Below are positions 26,272 to 37,099 of a stretch of 64,000 nucleotides of DNA, in pieces. A program made the translations under genes and the position numbers. Source of the DNA: Lotus japonicus (Eukaryota > Streptophyta > Magnoliopsida > Fabales > Fabaceae); assembly GCF_012489685.1 (NCBI RefSeq), contig NC_080041.1:33097780-33161779 (forward strand), written 5' to 3'. Below the pieces are notes generated by a model. That model worked only from the letters and a program-made list of their open reading frames with translations, made no database searches and was not told the DNA's origin. How positions within the stretch are numbered: position 1 is the stretch's first letter; each line of letters opens with the position of its first letter.

Positions 26272-26273
<2 letters not shown>

Positions 26274-26342
<69 letters not shown>
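26274..26342. repeat. (TA)n microsatellite
   Basis: About 34 uninterrupted TA units inside the nested LTR-type element. Confidence 0.95.
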
Positions 26343-26348
<6 letters not shown>

Positions 26349-26974
26349 GATAATTACCAATACGAATTGGTTTAGACACGGTAGGATTTAACTTGTAGAG
26401 TTAAGAGAAAAATATAGAGGTGATATATTATTATCTTAAAAATTATGAGGAACTTTATGAAATAATAAAATATAAATTAGAATCACTTTGAGCAAATTAA
26501 AATGATTCATGAACCAAGAAATGAGTCAAAACTGAACTAAAGAATAATTGTGAGACAATTAGAATAAATATAATGTTATCATATTATACAACTAAGCTAA
26601 GTATCCCTTTATAAAAGGTCGATACTTGCATTCGGAATTTCATTTAAGTGAGAAAATTGCTTGAACGCGATCTGCTTCAAAATATGCCGCAGAACTACTT
26701 TTTGCAAATGACGTCGAATGAAGAAACTTCCTTTTGGAAAGAGATCCCAAACATCAAAAGAAATGAGGCTACGCGGATGGAAAATTCGTTAGAAGCTCCG
26801 AATAGAAAAACTATTTGTTTAGGCTCCTCTCACGCTTACACAACATCTTAGGCGTGAGTCGGAAATTAATTAATTATTCTAATTCAAAAATGTGGGTCTT
26901 ACACTCACGATCGTTTGAAATTTTATCATTATGATATTTGCAATATATATACCGATTAGAATTGGGGTGTTACA

Positions 26975-27600
26975 ATTGCCACCACCACCACCAACCTACC
27001 ACTACTTCCATCACCACCGCCACCACCGTTATAATCACCTCCATATTTGATTTTTATTATATATCATTATTCAATACTTCATTAAACATAAAATTGCATT
27101 AATTTAAACGATGGATAGTATAAGAAAGTTATCAGGGCTTATACTATCAGGCCTAATACTATTAGATCTTATACTATCAGGCTTTATACTATATGTCGCA
27201 CCAAACGTGCCCTAAGCCTTCTTCAGGAATGATTTCAATATTCTCCTTAATGTTAACCACACTAGTTTAACTCAACCCAACCTACAAATTATAATTATTA
27301 CAATTTTTTTCGTTATTTTTTAAAAAGAAAAATAAAGAAGTCAAAGTTGACGGTCAAAAAAACTCCTATTGGTCCACATCACTCAGGTATGATACAATTG
27401 TGGTATGGTAGCACTTACCAACTTAAAAATACTAAAACCTAAAGGAAAACAAAAAGACTTAATAAAAAGAAGGGAAAAATATAATTCAAACCTAAAAATG
27501 TAAAAGATGCATAAAAAACACTAGAACAATTGAAAACACTCTATGAGACACAAAACAAAATGAAAACAAATAAAAAGACTCAAGAAATCACCAAGATACC
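26975..27600. other. intergenic, no gene; short repeats
   Basis: Begins with ACC-rich sequence after the Tekay element. Around 27120-27215 the motif CTTATACTATCAGGC appears three times in diverged form. The stretch ends with ACCAAACGTGCCCT, which resembles the terminus of hAT or PIF-type MITEs; the other end was not found, possibly removed by the Tekay insertion. The rest shows nothing recognisable. Confidence 0.4.
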
Positions 27601-29216
27601 CTTGGTCATCAATTAAAAATTCCTCGAATTTCTTTGCCCAACAGAACCCCAATAACCTGCCCCATCAGTAGAGTCAATCCTCAATACATATCCATATGGG
27701 ATCCTCCCTATCACAACCTCCTTTGCTAAATAATAATAAATTGTGTTAGACTCCTTATAAATATGTCTAACACGAAGCAAGTAAACTCCCCATCCAAGAA
27801 GTTAATATGATTTAATTCATTTAGGAGTTTTCACAATATGTTTACTTTTGAATTTACTCATCCTACATATTGAGTAGAATCGCTATCAGTGACCACATTT
27901 CTGAACAAGAATTGTTGACAAAATAGAAGTCTATGCGAAATTGATTTCACCTCCGCTTCTAAATTCAGTATTTCAGATTACCTTTGGATGCTTCATCTAC
28001 ATTAAATTTTAAAAAAGTAATAGAAGAGGGTAACCAAGCTCCAGCTCTAGACCATAGCACTTTGCTTTTTATCTTGATGTAGAAGTTATTGAGAAATTGA
28101 GTAGTATCATGAATTTGGATCCTCTTCAGCCATTTATTCTCTCCAGCCCCTCCAGCACATTTTGAGCCACTAATTTTACAATCCAATGGTTATAATTAAT
28201 TTAAGAAAAAACCAAGTAATAATTATATGTATATTCTCTCTCATTTTATACTTGCTGGATGGTGCAGCAGCAGGAGAGGATCTGAATTCGTAGTATCATA
28301 AGGGCAATATTTGATCCACCAAATGATCCTCATGAGATGCAGGGCCGGCCCTGCAAGACCCACAGCTCAGGGCCTCCAAAAAGAAGGGGCCCAAAAAAAA
28401 ATTCTCATTAAACTTTCCCCTAAAATAAAATTTAGTTATAATAATTAATGTTCAAGATGTTATTAATGACTTGAGCTGGCCTAGTGGCTAGTAATTGTGT
28501 ATGTTACTTTTATGTACGAACCAACATAATGGTTCTAATGAAATTTTGAACGTTAAAATTATTAGGGGTCCATTTTTATTATTTGCCCAGAGCCTCCAAA
28601 ATGTCGGGACCGGCCCTGATGAGAAGCATATCACAAACCTCTTGAACCTGGAAATTTTTCCCCCTAATGGAATTCATTTCTAAAAACTAAGAAGGTCCAA
28701 AATAGAGAATATGGTATTAATTCTCATAGTAAAGTGTTAGATCTAGCCAATAAAGCACCCCATTCCAATGAAAAAGCCAACACAAAACCCGGTACAACCT
28801 AGGGCACACCTTCTCCATTCATAATAGCACTCCACATCAACTTCCACATTTTATTAAAATGTAGAAATGAGTGGTCATCACTTTCTTCTGAAGCTCCGCA
28901 CAACATACATGCCCTATTTTCACCCAATTATATAAACCTCTCTTACAGTGGTTTTGTTTAGTCGCTATTTAGTTATAGTAGGCTTGCCAAAACAACAGCT
29001 CCACCTTAGGGGAAATTATCTTCCTCACAAATCCATGTGTGAAGAAGCCAACATTTTCTATCCAAGCTTCTTTTCTAGTACAACAAGGTTGATCCCAAAA
29101 CAGTAACATCCACGCTGAAGATTCCTTCACAAGGCCGCATATGCTACAATCCTCAAGCGTTATTCCCTGGTGTAACAAGTTTAATTTGGCCCACGAGTAC
29201 TCAGGCGTGGTAATTT
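27600..29216 (-). pseudogene. decayed LINE fragment (zinc region and RNase H)
   Basis: On the - strand the region around 29180-28969 encodes a LINE zinc-binding section (KVELLFWQAYYN, then DCSICGLVKES). Around 28030-27965 it encodes the RNase H start (FLKFNVDEASKGN), and around 27800-27715 the RNase H end (LRVRHIYKESNTIYYYLAKE). Frameshifts and stops separate the parts. A small hAT element at 28340-28618 interrupts it. Both ends are approximate. Confidence 0.65.
28340..28618. mobile_element. 279-bp hAT-type MITE
   Basis: Starts CAGGGCCGGCCCTG and ends CCGGCCCTG, so the termini are inverted. The 8-bp flanks ATGAGATG and ATGAGAAG match at seven of eight positions, the duplication size of hAT transposons. 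No coding capacity. Confidence 0.85.
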
Positions 29217-29795
29217 TAATATTTTAATAACTTCAGAAAATAAAACATATGGTGGTGGTTTAGTAGTAATGAGCGCAGAAGAACTATTTTCGCGGTCACC
29301 AACCCCACTCTGAGCAAAAATCCACTAAAAACGCCAGTAATGAAAAAGGAAGACGACTAGGAGACATGATAGAAGACCAAAAATCCACTCTGAGCCTTAA
29401 TTTAATTTCCAGGATGATTTAGGAGCACAAAACAAACTTTAACCAAACCTCATAAAAATAAGGGGTGGGGGGAATTGTTGTAATAGCTTGAAATTCTCAT
29501 GAACATCCTAAAGACATAACAATCAAAACTTAATACAAATTAAGACACTCATTATTTACATCACCAAGCTGCTGAATAGCATGCAAGAAGCGGTTGTTGA
29601 AGTTTTCTATGACCATCACCTGTGGTGTTTTCTACGCCTCCCTTCCTCCTCTCTTTCTCTTCAATATCATCAACACATGCACTTTCATAAGCCAACATAA
29701 ATACTTAGCAATTAGCAGGTCCCTATTGTATTGGCCTTTCTCAACCCAACTGCCATCTTCTTTGCCATTTTTGTGTTAGTTGTGGCAGCAACCTA
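29217..29795. other. unassigned stretch between two LINE remnants
   Basis: No gene recognised. It separates two - strand LINE fragments and cuts the RNase H of the right-hand one, so it may be an inserted element or a deletion scar. No inverted termini were seen. Confidence 0.35.
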
Positions 29796-32299
29796 CCGTC
29801 ATTGTTTTTGGTACAAAACGGCTAAAAGCTGAGAAACCAAAGCACCACACCCCCGCTAAGTCACGGACCACACCACATGCCCCAGCACGGCCCGGGTTAC
29901 CCAAAGAGGACCCATCAACATTCAAAGCTAACCACCCTTTAGGGGGCGCTCGCCACCGCACCCACCAGGGATCAACTGCATCGCCAGGAGACGCGCGCAA
30001 CACCTTCAGCATACTCGCTGCATGATGCAAGACCAGCTGCCTAGGCTCGGAGCCTTGCCCAAGAACCAAGCTACAACGACGACGCCACAAAAACCAGGCA
30101 TGGATGAGCAGGGATGGCGCATCCGCACGCGACACACAATTGAGCCAATCTTGGAACGAAACAACAATAAAGAAACCGAGAGCAAGAGAAAAAGCAAGGT
30201 TATTCCAAACAGGGACAGAATCCACACAATCTCGCAGGCAGTGTAGGTGAGTTTCTGGGGCACCATGGAAACGACGACAGACAATAGACGTGGGAACACC
30301 GCGTTGCGCAAGCACGATTAACACGGGGAGAGAATCATGCAGAACTTGCCAAGTGAAGAGGCAAACTTTCTCCGGGACGGAAGCTTGCTAAATCCAACCC
30401 CATGGCACCGTAGGCAGCTGCTCTGTGCGCTGGGTCATCAACCAATCATAGCACCCTGCCACGATATATAACCCATCAGTCGAAGAAGCCCACACCCGGA
30501 GGTCAGGAACCGTCTGGTCCGTGAACACACACAAGGACAACAACTTCTGGGAGAACTCATGGGTCAAAGGCGTGGCTAAGCGGCGCAGCTCGCAAACACC
30601 ATCTCTGAATACGTCACACACTCGAAGAGCGGAATCAGAGATATGCACATAAGGCACTAACAAGCACAAAGGCCTAAGGGAACACCAACTATCATACCAG
30701 AAAGAGACAGCGCCCGCACCAACTCTCCAAGAAAAACCAGCCTGAATGAGAGTTCACACTTTCAACAGAGCATTCCAAAGGGGAGACCCACGCCTGGGAG
30801 GAGCCTCGACAAAAGAGGAATTGGGACAATATGCAGCAAGCAAAAACCGAGCCCAAAGTTTATCAGAATTATTAATAAGGTCCCAAACCAGTTTACCCAA
30901 CATAGCAACATTAGTGGGGCGAGCTTGCCTCACACCCAGACCTCCAAACCTCTTAGCCATGGTGATCTTCTTCCAAGAGACCAAGTGCATCCCATGACGA
31001 TCTCCCCGAGACCAAATAAAATTCCGGGCCAAGTTATCGATGCGGTCACACACAGCTTGAGGGAACCAAAACAACTGCATAGGATAAACTGGAATTGCAT
31101 TCAGAACAGATTTAACCAGAGTGATTTTACCAGCCTTATTAAGAAGCTTCCCCTTCCAAGCGGCAAGCTTGCGACCGATCCTGTCAATAACAAACTCAAA
31201 ATCACTAGCTTTTTGTCTGCCCCGCAAAATAGGAAACCCAGATACTTATCAAGATGAGACGTAAAAGGGATTTCTGTGACACTGAAAATACGAGCCCGCC
31301 TAGCCCGATCAACACCACCACCCACATAAGCACGAGATCTAGCCACATTTATCCGCAAACTAGAGGCAAGACAAAACTGGGAGAGGAGATTATGGACCAT
31401 CTGCATCTGAGAGACCTTGGCCTTCGCAAACAACAGGACATCATCGGTAAAAAATAAATGCGAGATTGCTGGCCCACTCGAAGAGATAGACACTGTGTTG
31501 GCCCACGCAGCCAATGGCCCTGATTAACCGCATCCTGGATCAAAATGGCCAAACGCTCCATACACAACACAAACAAATAAGGAGATAAAGGATCACCTTG
31601 TCGAAGGCCACGGGATGGGGCAAAAGGATCAAGCTTCATCCCATACCACAACAGAGTGAGAGAGGACGAGGTAACCCACAACATAATAAGATCAATCGTC
31701 GCTGAGGGGAATCCAAAGAATTGCAGAGTCTCCCGTAAGAAATCCCAGTTCACACTATCATAAGCTTTCTCCAAGTCCAGCTTGAAAATGATATTCTGAT
31801 TACGATTCCGCTTCCCAGACATATGGTGGACTATCTCCTGAAGAATAATAGCATTATCAACTGTCCCACGACCCAGAATGAAGCTACTCTGCAAAGGCCC
31901 AACAATATCATTAAGCTACGGGCGAAGTCTGTTCACCATCACCTTGGTAATCAACTTGTAAACCACATTGCACAAACTGATGGGCCGGAATTCCTTAAAG
32001 GAAGTGGGCACATCAACCTTCGGAATAAGCATGATAAGAGTTTATGCTAAACCCGGATCAAAGGAACCATGGACAAAGGCATCACAAACCGTACCCCAAA
32101 TATCATCGCCCACAATATGCCAATAGTGTTTAAAGAACAGAGCTTGGAACCCATCCGAACCAGGAGCCTTCAAGGATCCCATGTGAGTCAAAGCCATCCA
32201 AACCTCATCCTTGGTCACCGGACTAGTCAATGCACGGGTAGCCTCCCCAGGGAGCCCAGGTACAAAGGAAGAAGAGATGGGACGCACCGGCGGGCGCAA
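29796..32299 (-). pseudogene. 5'-truncated LINE ORF2 (RT to RNase H), broken
   Basis: Reading leftward, 32299-32042 gives the region before RT (SLKAPGSDGFQALFFKHYW). 31894-31349 gives RT fingers and palm (LDLEKAYDSVNWDF, GLRQGDPLSPYLF). 31514-31101 holds the active site box as FFTDDVLLF, where the usual FADD alanine is Thr. 31227-30754 gives the thumb, 30669-30388 the zinc region and 30324-29796 the start of RNase H (NVDGSSLGNPGRAG). Several frameshifts separate these. The endonuclease is absent and RNase H is truncated. Confidence 0.82.
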
Positions 32300-32523
32300 T
32301 CATAGCATGCAGGGTCGCTCTGGTGGACGTGATCAAGGCAGTGGTTCTCTGGGCACATGGTTCATATGGTTCCTCTGGCTCCCCTATTGCAGCTCCCTCT
32401 CCGCAATTGCAGCTCCCAAACAACCTATAAATCTACTCTATTTCTCACATATTTCTCTCTACTCAACTTCTCTTCTCTACTCTCTCTTCTATATCTCTCT
32501 CTTCCCTACCAAACATAGTGTAA
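32300..32523. other. CT-rich stretch, no gene
   Basis: Contains CCTATAAATC followed by a long CT-rich run, reminiscent of a promoter and 5' leader, upstream of the kinase pseudogene. No start codon with a plausible frame follows, so function is unsupported. Confidence 0.3.
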
Positions 32524-32835
32524 GGGTCTGTTTGTTTGCAATTTTCAAACCAATTTTCAGTTTTCAAAATCTAAAAAACTTGTTTCATACGACATGTTCT
32601 GAAAAACTGTTTTTGAATTGTTTTTGAAAACAGATCCCATTTCCAGTTTTTAAAACTAAAAAACCAAAACAGCAAAAAGATGTTTTCAGTCTCTATTTTT
32701 AGTTTTCAGATATCAATTTCTAAATGTTGGAAAACATGTCATTCAAACTATTTTTTTCTTAAGAAAACTATTTTTAAAAAATGTTTCCAAAAAATATTTT
32801 GAAAACTGAAAACTAAAACTGCAATCAAACACGTC
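32524..32835. mobile_element. MITE-like element with imperfect inverted termini
   Basis: The left end (GGGTCTGTTTGTTTGCA) and the reverse complement of the right end (GACGTGTTTGATTGCA) match imperfectly, and both continue into TTTTCAGTTTTCAAAAT. AT-rich interior, no ORF. The target duplication is unclear, so borders are approximate. Confidence 0.5.
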
Positions 32836-32889
32836 ATAACTCTCTCCTAATAAATAAAGTATAACTCTTCATTTCATTCCCTAACACAC

Positions 32890-32891
32890 AC

Positions 32892-32939
<48 letters not shown>
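32890..32939. repeat. (TA)n microsatellite
   Basis: About 24 TA units in the presumed intron just upstream of the kinase exon. Confidence 0.95.
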
Positions 32940-32942
<3 letters not shown>

Positions 32943-33964
32943 GTCCTGATTTTCTCTTACAATTATGATTTTTTATATCAATTTACAGGATTGCTTGAAA
33001 TAATACAAGGACAAAAATACAATTATTATGGAGTTTCAACGGATAACAAATTAGGATTGGCCATGGGGCAGTATGTGCTATCCTCAATTTTGGCAGGAAG
33101 ATTTCTTTTTGGGGTGACATTTTTTTTTGGCAATTTTGATACACAAAAGGAGAAAAAGACATTTGTCAATGTATGAAAATATTGAAATATATCTCTAACA
33201 AAGTCACCATGGGCCTATCAGATACTCACATAACGAAATAAAAAAGATGGCCAAAGGTTTCAAAGAAAAGTTGGGTGAAGGAGGATTTGGCACTGTGTTC
33301 AAGGGGAACCTTTGTAGCGGGCCATCTGTGGCCCTAAAGATGTTGGCAAAATCTAAAGGCAAGGGGAAAGACTTCATCAATGAAGTAGCAACCATTGGAA
33401 GGGTACATCATTTAAATGTGGTACAACTAATTGGATTTTGTATTGAAGGGCCGAAGCACGCTCTGGTTTATGAATTCATGCCCAATGGATCTCTTGATAA
33501 ATTTATTTTCTCTAAAGAAGGAAGTATACATTTAAGCCTTGAAAAAATATATAGTATAGCAATTGGAGTAGCTCGTGGGATTGCTTATCTCCACCATGGA
33601 TGTGAGATGAAGATTTTGCATTTTGATATCAAACCCCACAACATCCTACTAGATGAGAACTTCACCCCAAAGATCTCTGACTTTGGATTGGCCAAGCTAT
33701 ATCCGGTTGATAATAGCATTGTCACAATGACCACAGCAAGAGGAACAATTGGGTACATGGCTCCGAAGTTATTCTACAAAAATATTGGTGGTGTGTCTTA
33801 TAAGGCTGATGTATATAGCTTTGGAATGCTTTTGATGGAGATGGCAAGCAATAGGAAAAATCCGAATCCCCATGTGGAGCATTCAAGCCAACTTTACTTT
33901 CCCTTATGGATTCATGATCAGCTTGGAAAACAAAGTGACATAGAATTGGGATATGTTAAAGAGG

Positions 33965-33973
33965 AAGAAATTA
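33965..33973. repeat. 9-bp target duplication of the MITE, left copy
   Basis: AAGAAATTA here and AAGAAATGA at 34516-34524 match at eight of nine positions; 9 bp is the Mutator-like duplication size. Confidence 0.85.
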
Positions 33974-34515
33974 GGCTTAATTGCACTTTTGGTCCCCCAA
34001 CTATTGCCTTCCTGCGAAAATCGTCCCTAAACTTTAAAATTAGCAAAAAAAGTCCTCCAACTATACATGTTGTTGCACTTTTGGTATGTCGTTTGCCTTC
34101 CGTGAGAAAATTAACATGAGAAGCTGATGTGGCTCCCTCACGCGTGTCTCACGTGACTTTCTTCAGAGAGCTTGATGATTGGACAAGTCACATGCTTCAG
34201 AGGGAGAGGCAAGGAATGAAAAACCCCTCTTTTAACGGTTCCATGGTGAAGAAGACGCTGGAGGAGGGAGATGACTGTTGGAGCCTTTTAGAGTCACGTG
34301 ACTTGTCCATTCATCAAGCTCTCTGAAGAAAGTCACGTGAGACATGCGTGAGGGAGTCACATCAGCTTCTCACGTTAGTTTTCTCACGGAAGGCAAACGA
34401 CAGACCAAAAGTGCAACGACATGTATAGTTGGAGGACGTTTTTTGCTAATTTTAAAGTTTGGGGACGTTTTTCGCAGGAAGACAATAGTTGGGGGACCAA
34501 AAGTGCAATTAAGCC
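33974..34515. mobile_element. 542-bp Mutator-like foldback MITE inside the kinase exon
   Basis: Termini GGCTTAATTGCAC and GTGCAATTAAGCC are inverted. The inverted arms continue for well over 150 bases, including GGTCCCCCAACTATTG and CACGTGAC-containing parts, leaving a small central loop. The 9-bp duplication supports a MULE-type origin. No transposase. Its transcript could fold into a long hairpin. Confidence 0.88.
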
Positions 34516-34712
34516 AAGAAATGAAAATAGCGAAGAAGATGGTCATGGTCGCCCTTTGGTGTATACAATTGAAGCCGGATGATCGCCCTTCAATGAAGAA
34601 AGTAGTGGAGATGCTTGAAGGAGATGTGGAAAGCCTTGAAATGCCTCCTAAGCCTTCTTTGTATCCACATGAAACAATTGCAGGAGATCAAGGAAGCAAC
34701 TCCAAACAGACA

Positions 34713-34717
34713 ATGGT
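34713..34717. repeat. target duplication ATGGT, left copy
   Basis: ATGGT before the solo LTR is repeated exactly at 36004-36008. Confidence 0.9.
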
Positions 34718-36003
34718 TGAAGGTGTGAAAAACGACTAGAAGGGGGGGGGGGTTGAATAGCGTTTTCAATATAAAAACTTTCCCCTTAAGATTTAAAGTA
34801 AATCTTTTCGGTTTCTCTAAGATAGATGGTGCAGCGGATAAAGATAGAGAGAAGAGAGAAGCACACAAGTATTTTATCCTGGTTCACTTGATAAATCCCT
34901 CAAGCTAATCCAGTCCACCCGTTAAGGTGATTTCTTCCTTCTTAGAATGAAGGCAATCCACTAATCAGATAATTGTTACAACTGCACTTGAAACCTACAA
35001 GTGACTAACAATACACTGACTTAGCTCATACTAAGATTCACTCTCTTAGTCTTCTCTAGGATCCGATCAACCTTGATCTCCTAAAGGAATCACCACTAAG
35101 ATTCACTCTCTTAGTCTTCTTAAGGATACTGACCTACCCGGTCCCTTAAGGAAAATCAAACAACTGTTTGAGGTTGGTGTTTACAAAGGTTTGCTTCTAA
35201 ATAAGCTGAGTGTAAACTAAATTAGAACAGATGAAGAAAGTAGAGGCTTGAATCTTTTCTTGTATTGCAGCTCTGGGTTTCTCTCTCTTAGCTTTCTTCT
35301 TTTCTTCAGCCTTTTATAGTCCAAGGTGCAAAGGATATTTCTGTTGAGAGAATATGACCGTTGGAGGGCATTTCTGGAACTTCCAGAACCTGCTGTGGCT
35401 GAACCTTGGTAGGTAGGCTTGTCAGAATAGTACACTGCTCTTGTACTTCTTGATAGAGACATTTGCCTTTAACCAATGACTTCTGATCAGAGTTATGCTT
35501 CGTGTTGGAACTTGTGAAGCTTGGTGATCAGAGTCAGAGGGATGCTTGGATCCTCTAACCTTCGTAACTTCTGCTTCTGGACCTTCAGAGCTTCTGGACC
35601 TTCAGAGCCTCTGGTCCCTCAGAGCTTCTGGTCTTCAGATCTTCTGATCCTCAGATCTTCTGATCCTCTGATCCTCAGATCCTCTGATCCTCAGATCCTC
35701 AGATCCTCTGATCCTCAGATCCTCTGATCCTTAGATCCTCTGATCTTCAGATCCTCTGATCCTCAGATCCTCTTATCTTCAGATCTTCTGATCTTCAGAT
35801 CCTCTGATCCTCAGATCCTCTGATCTTCAGATCTTCTGATCTTCAGAACTTCTGACGAATATATCTTCTGGTGTCAGAATCAGAACCTGTTTGTCAAAAC
35901 ACTCAAGACAAACATTAGAGTATCATAGTTGTTCATCCACAAATAAATACTTGTTATCATCAAAACATAGAGTTGTACCACATGACCAAATCTTGATCTT
36001 ACA
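34718..36003 (-). mobile_element. SIRE-type Ty1/copia solo LTR
   Basis: 1286 bases starting TGAAGGTGTG and ending GATCTTACA, flanked by a perfect ATGGT duplication, with no internal region. On the - strand it ends in the C-run and ACCTTCA typical of SIRE-type LTRs. A solo LTR forms by recombination between two LTRs of a full element. It sits in the last exon of the kinase pseudogene. Confidence 0.9.
35575..35855. repeat. CT-rich minisatellite within the solo LTR
   Basis: Degenerate array of CTTCTGATCCTCAGAT-like units of about 8 and 16 bases. Such arrays vary in length between LTR copies; the related LTR at 37530-38361 lacks most of it. Confidence 0.85.
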
Positions 36004-36066
36004 ATGGTGAGTGATTTCATTAGTTCTTCAAGTGATCCCGTGGAAATTGTAGCTTATAGTCAGTAG

Positions 36067-36510
36067 CAGGTATAGCTTGACAGTTTATGTTAGTAATTTT
36101 TTTTTTACCCATCAGAATTAAAACCATGTTACTAATTATTTGTCCTTCTATAATCTTATATTTAACTATGTCTTTCTTATTGTATTCTACGAAGGCTACA
36201 TAGTGTGTGTTTGGATTTCAGTTTGCAAAACAGAGTTTGGGTGAATGTAGATTTGCAAAATAGAGTTTGGGTCAAAGTGAGTTGATTGTAATGTGATTTA
36301 TGTTTTGATACTTTTATTCTGAAATAGAGTTTGATATCATGAATCATGTTTGGATAATATTAATGTAAAACACTTTTAAGTTGTATAATTACTAAAAAGG
36401 GTATGAGTTTTATTCTAAAACAGAGTTTCATTCATAATTTTTTAACTACATTTTATTATTTTAAGCAAAAATATTTTTTAAAAGGAAATCAAAAAATGCA
36501 AATAGTTGAA
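36067..36510. other. former 3' flank of the kinase, no gene
   Basis: Follows the original stop codon of the kinase pseudogene. AT-rich; contains two diverged copies of TTTGCAAAA(C or T)AGAGTTTGGGT near 36220-36275. Nothing else recognised. Confidence 0.4.
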
Positions 36511-36519
36511 ATTTGTAAA
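36511..36519. repeat. 9-bp target duplication of second MITE, left copy
   Basis: ATTTGTAAA is repeated perfectly at 37063-37071. Confidence 0.9.
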
Positions 36520-37062
36520 GGCTTAATTGCAATTTTGGTCCCCGACGTTTACCAATGCCACGATTTTGGTCCCTCACCTAATTTAATTACATGAATGGTC
36601 CCCGACGTTGTAGGTCGTGTGCAACGTTAGTCCTACCGTTTATTTCTTAATGGAGGAGACTTACGTGAACGTCTAGTTGGAGAGAAAAAGGAGGTACGAG
36701 AAGAGAGGGAAGCACGTGAGTATCACGTGAACTCACGTGAACCTTATATGAACCCATTATACCCAAATCTGAAACCCTAGGGATTTAAATCGTGTTACCT
36801 TCTTCGTTCTAGGGAGGTCAGGGGTTTGGGTATAGTGGGTTCAGATAAGGGTCACGTGATACTCACGTGCTTCCCTCTCTCCTCATACCTCCTTTCTCTC
36901 TCCAATTGGACGTCCACGTAAGCCTCATCCATTAAGAAATAAACGGTAGGACTAACGTTGCACACGGCCTACAACGTCGGGGACCATCCATGTAATTAAA
37001 TTAGGTGGGGGACCAAAATCGTGGTATTGGTAAACGTCGGAGACCAAAGTTGAAATTAAGCC
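36520..37062. mobile_element. 543-bp Mutator-like foldback MITE, second copy
   Basis: Termini GGCTTAATTGCAATTTTGG and its inverted partner ending AATTAAGCC share the first bases with the element at 33974-34515, and the length is nearly equal. The interior differs (arms contain GTCCCCGACGTT and CACGTGA motifs), so the two belong to one terminal family but different subfamilies. Perfect 9-bp duplication. Confidence 0.88.
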
Positions 37063-37099
37063 ATTTGTAAAGTTAGCACTAATAAAAACTAAATAAGTT

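Larger units (their letters stand above)
22340..26903. mobile_element. 4.56-kb LTR-type element without coding capacity, nested in the Tekay LTR
   Basis: Begins TGTAACACCC, ends GGTCTTACA, and is flanked by a perfect CTCAC duplication. No gag or pol was found on either strand and no internal LTR pair was recognised. It is therefore either an unusually long solo LTR or a non-autonomous large retrotransposon derivative. It contains a roughly 40-bp tandem array, a CAR-rich stretch and a TA microsatellite. Its 3' end resembles the LTR fragment at 1-2634. The orientation is unknown. Confidence 0.75.
14956..26974 (+). mobile_element. Tekay-clade chromovirus (Ty3/gypsy), 5' end off window
   Basis: Components in order: 3' part of the 5' LTR (14956-15844), initiator-Met tRNA primer site, one gag-pol frame, purine tract, and a 3' LTR (20354-26974) interrupted by another element at 22340-26903. 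The chromodomain at the end of pol and the LTR termini TGTAA and TTACA identify the Tekay/Del clade. The first 1161 bases of the 5' LTR are displaced beyond the left edge by the LINE insertion. LTR divergence is about 2.5% by eye (22 differences in about 890 bases). Confidence 0.9.
20354..26974 (+). repeat. Tekay 3' LTR, interrupted
   Basis: Runs 20354-22339 and 26909-26974, about 2.05 kb without the insertion. It begins TGTAATGCC and ends GGTGTTACA. The following five bases ATTGC would be the right target duplication; the left one is outside the window. No gene is present in this LTR. Confidence 0.9.
32989..36066 (+). pseudogene. LRK10-like receptor kinase exon, disrupted
   Basis: After an acceptor (TTACAG) an exon encodes a membrane-proximal part (YVLSSILAGRFLFG), a basic stretch and a Ser/Thr kinase: [11 protein letters not shown] loop, ALKML lysine, [12 protein letters not shown] catalytic loop, DFGLAKL, and APK in place of APE. 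This matches the LRK10L/PR5K-type receptor kinases. Lesions: an indel in the T-run at 33120-33128, a TAA at 33196, a MITE at 33974-34515 inside the kinase domain, and a solo LTR at 34718-36003 near the C-terminus. Removing the inserts lets the frame run to a TAG at 36064. The ectodomain exon is missing upstream. Certainly non-functional as a receptor. Confidence 0.88.

Noticed and set aside
26103..26360. 85-codon frame on the - strand
   Set aside because: Contains an alternating Ile-Tyr run from the TA microsatellite; artefact.
34129..34739. frames inside the MITE as separate genes
   Set aside because: They read through inverted arms of the MITE; only the last part from about 34516 is real kinase sequence.
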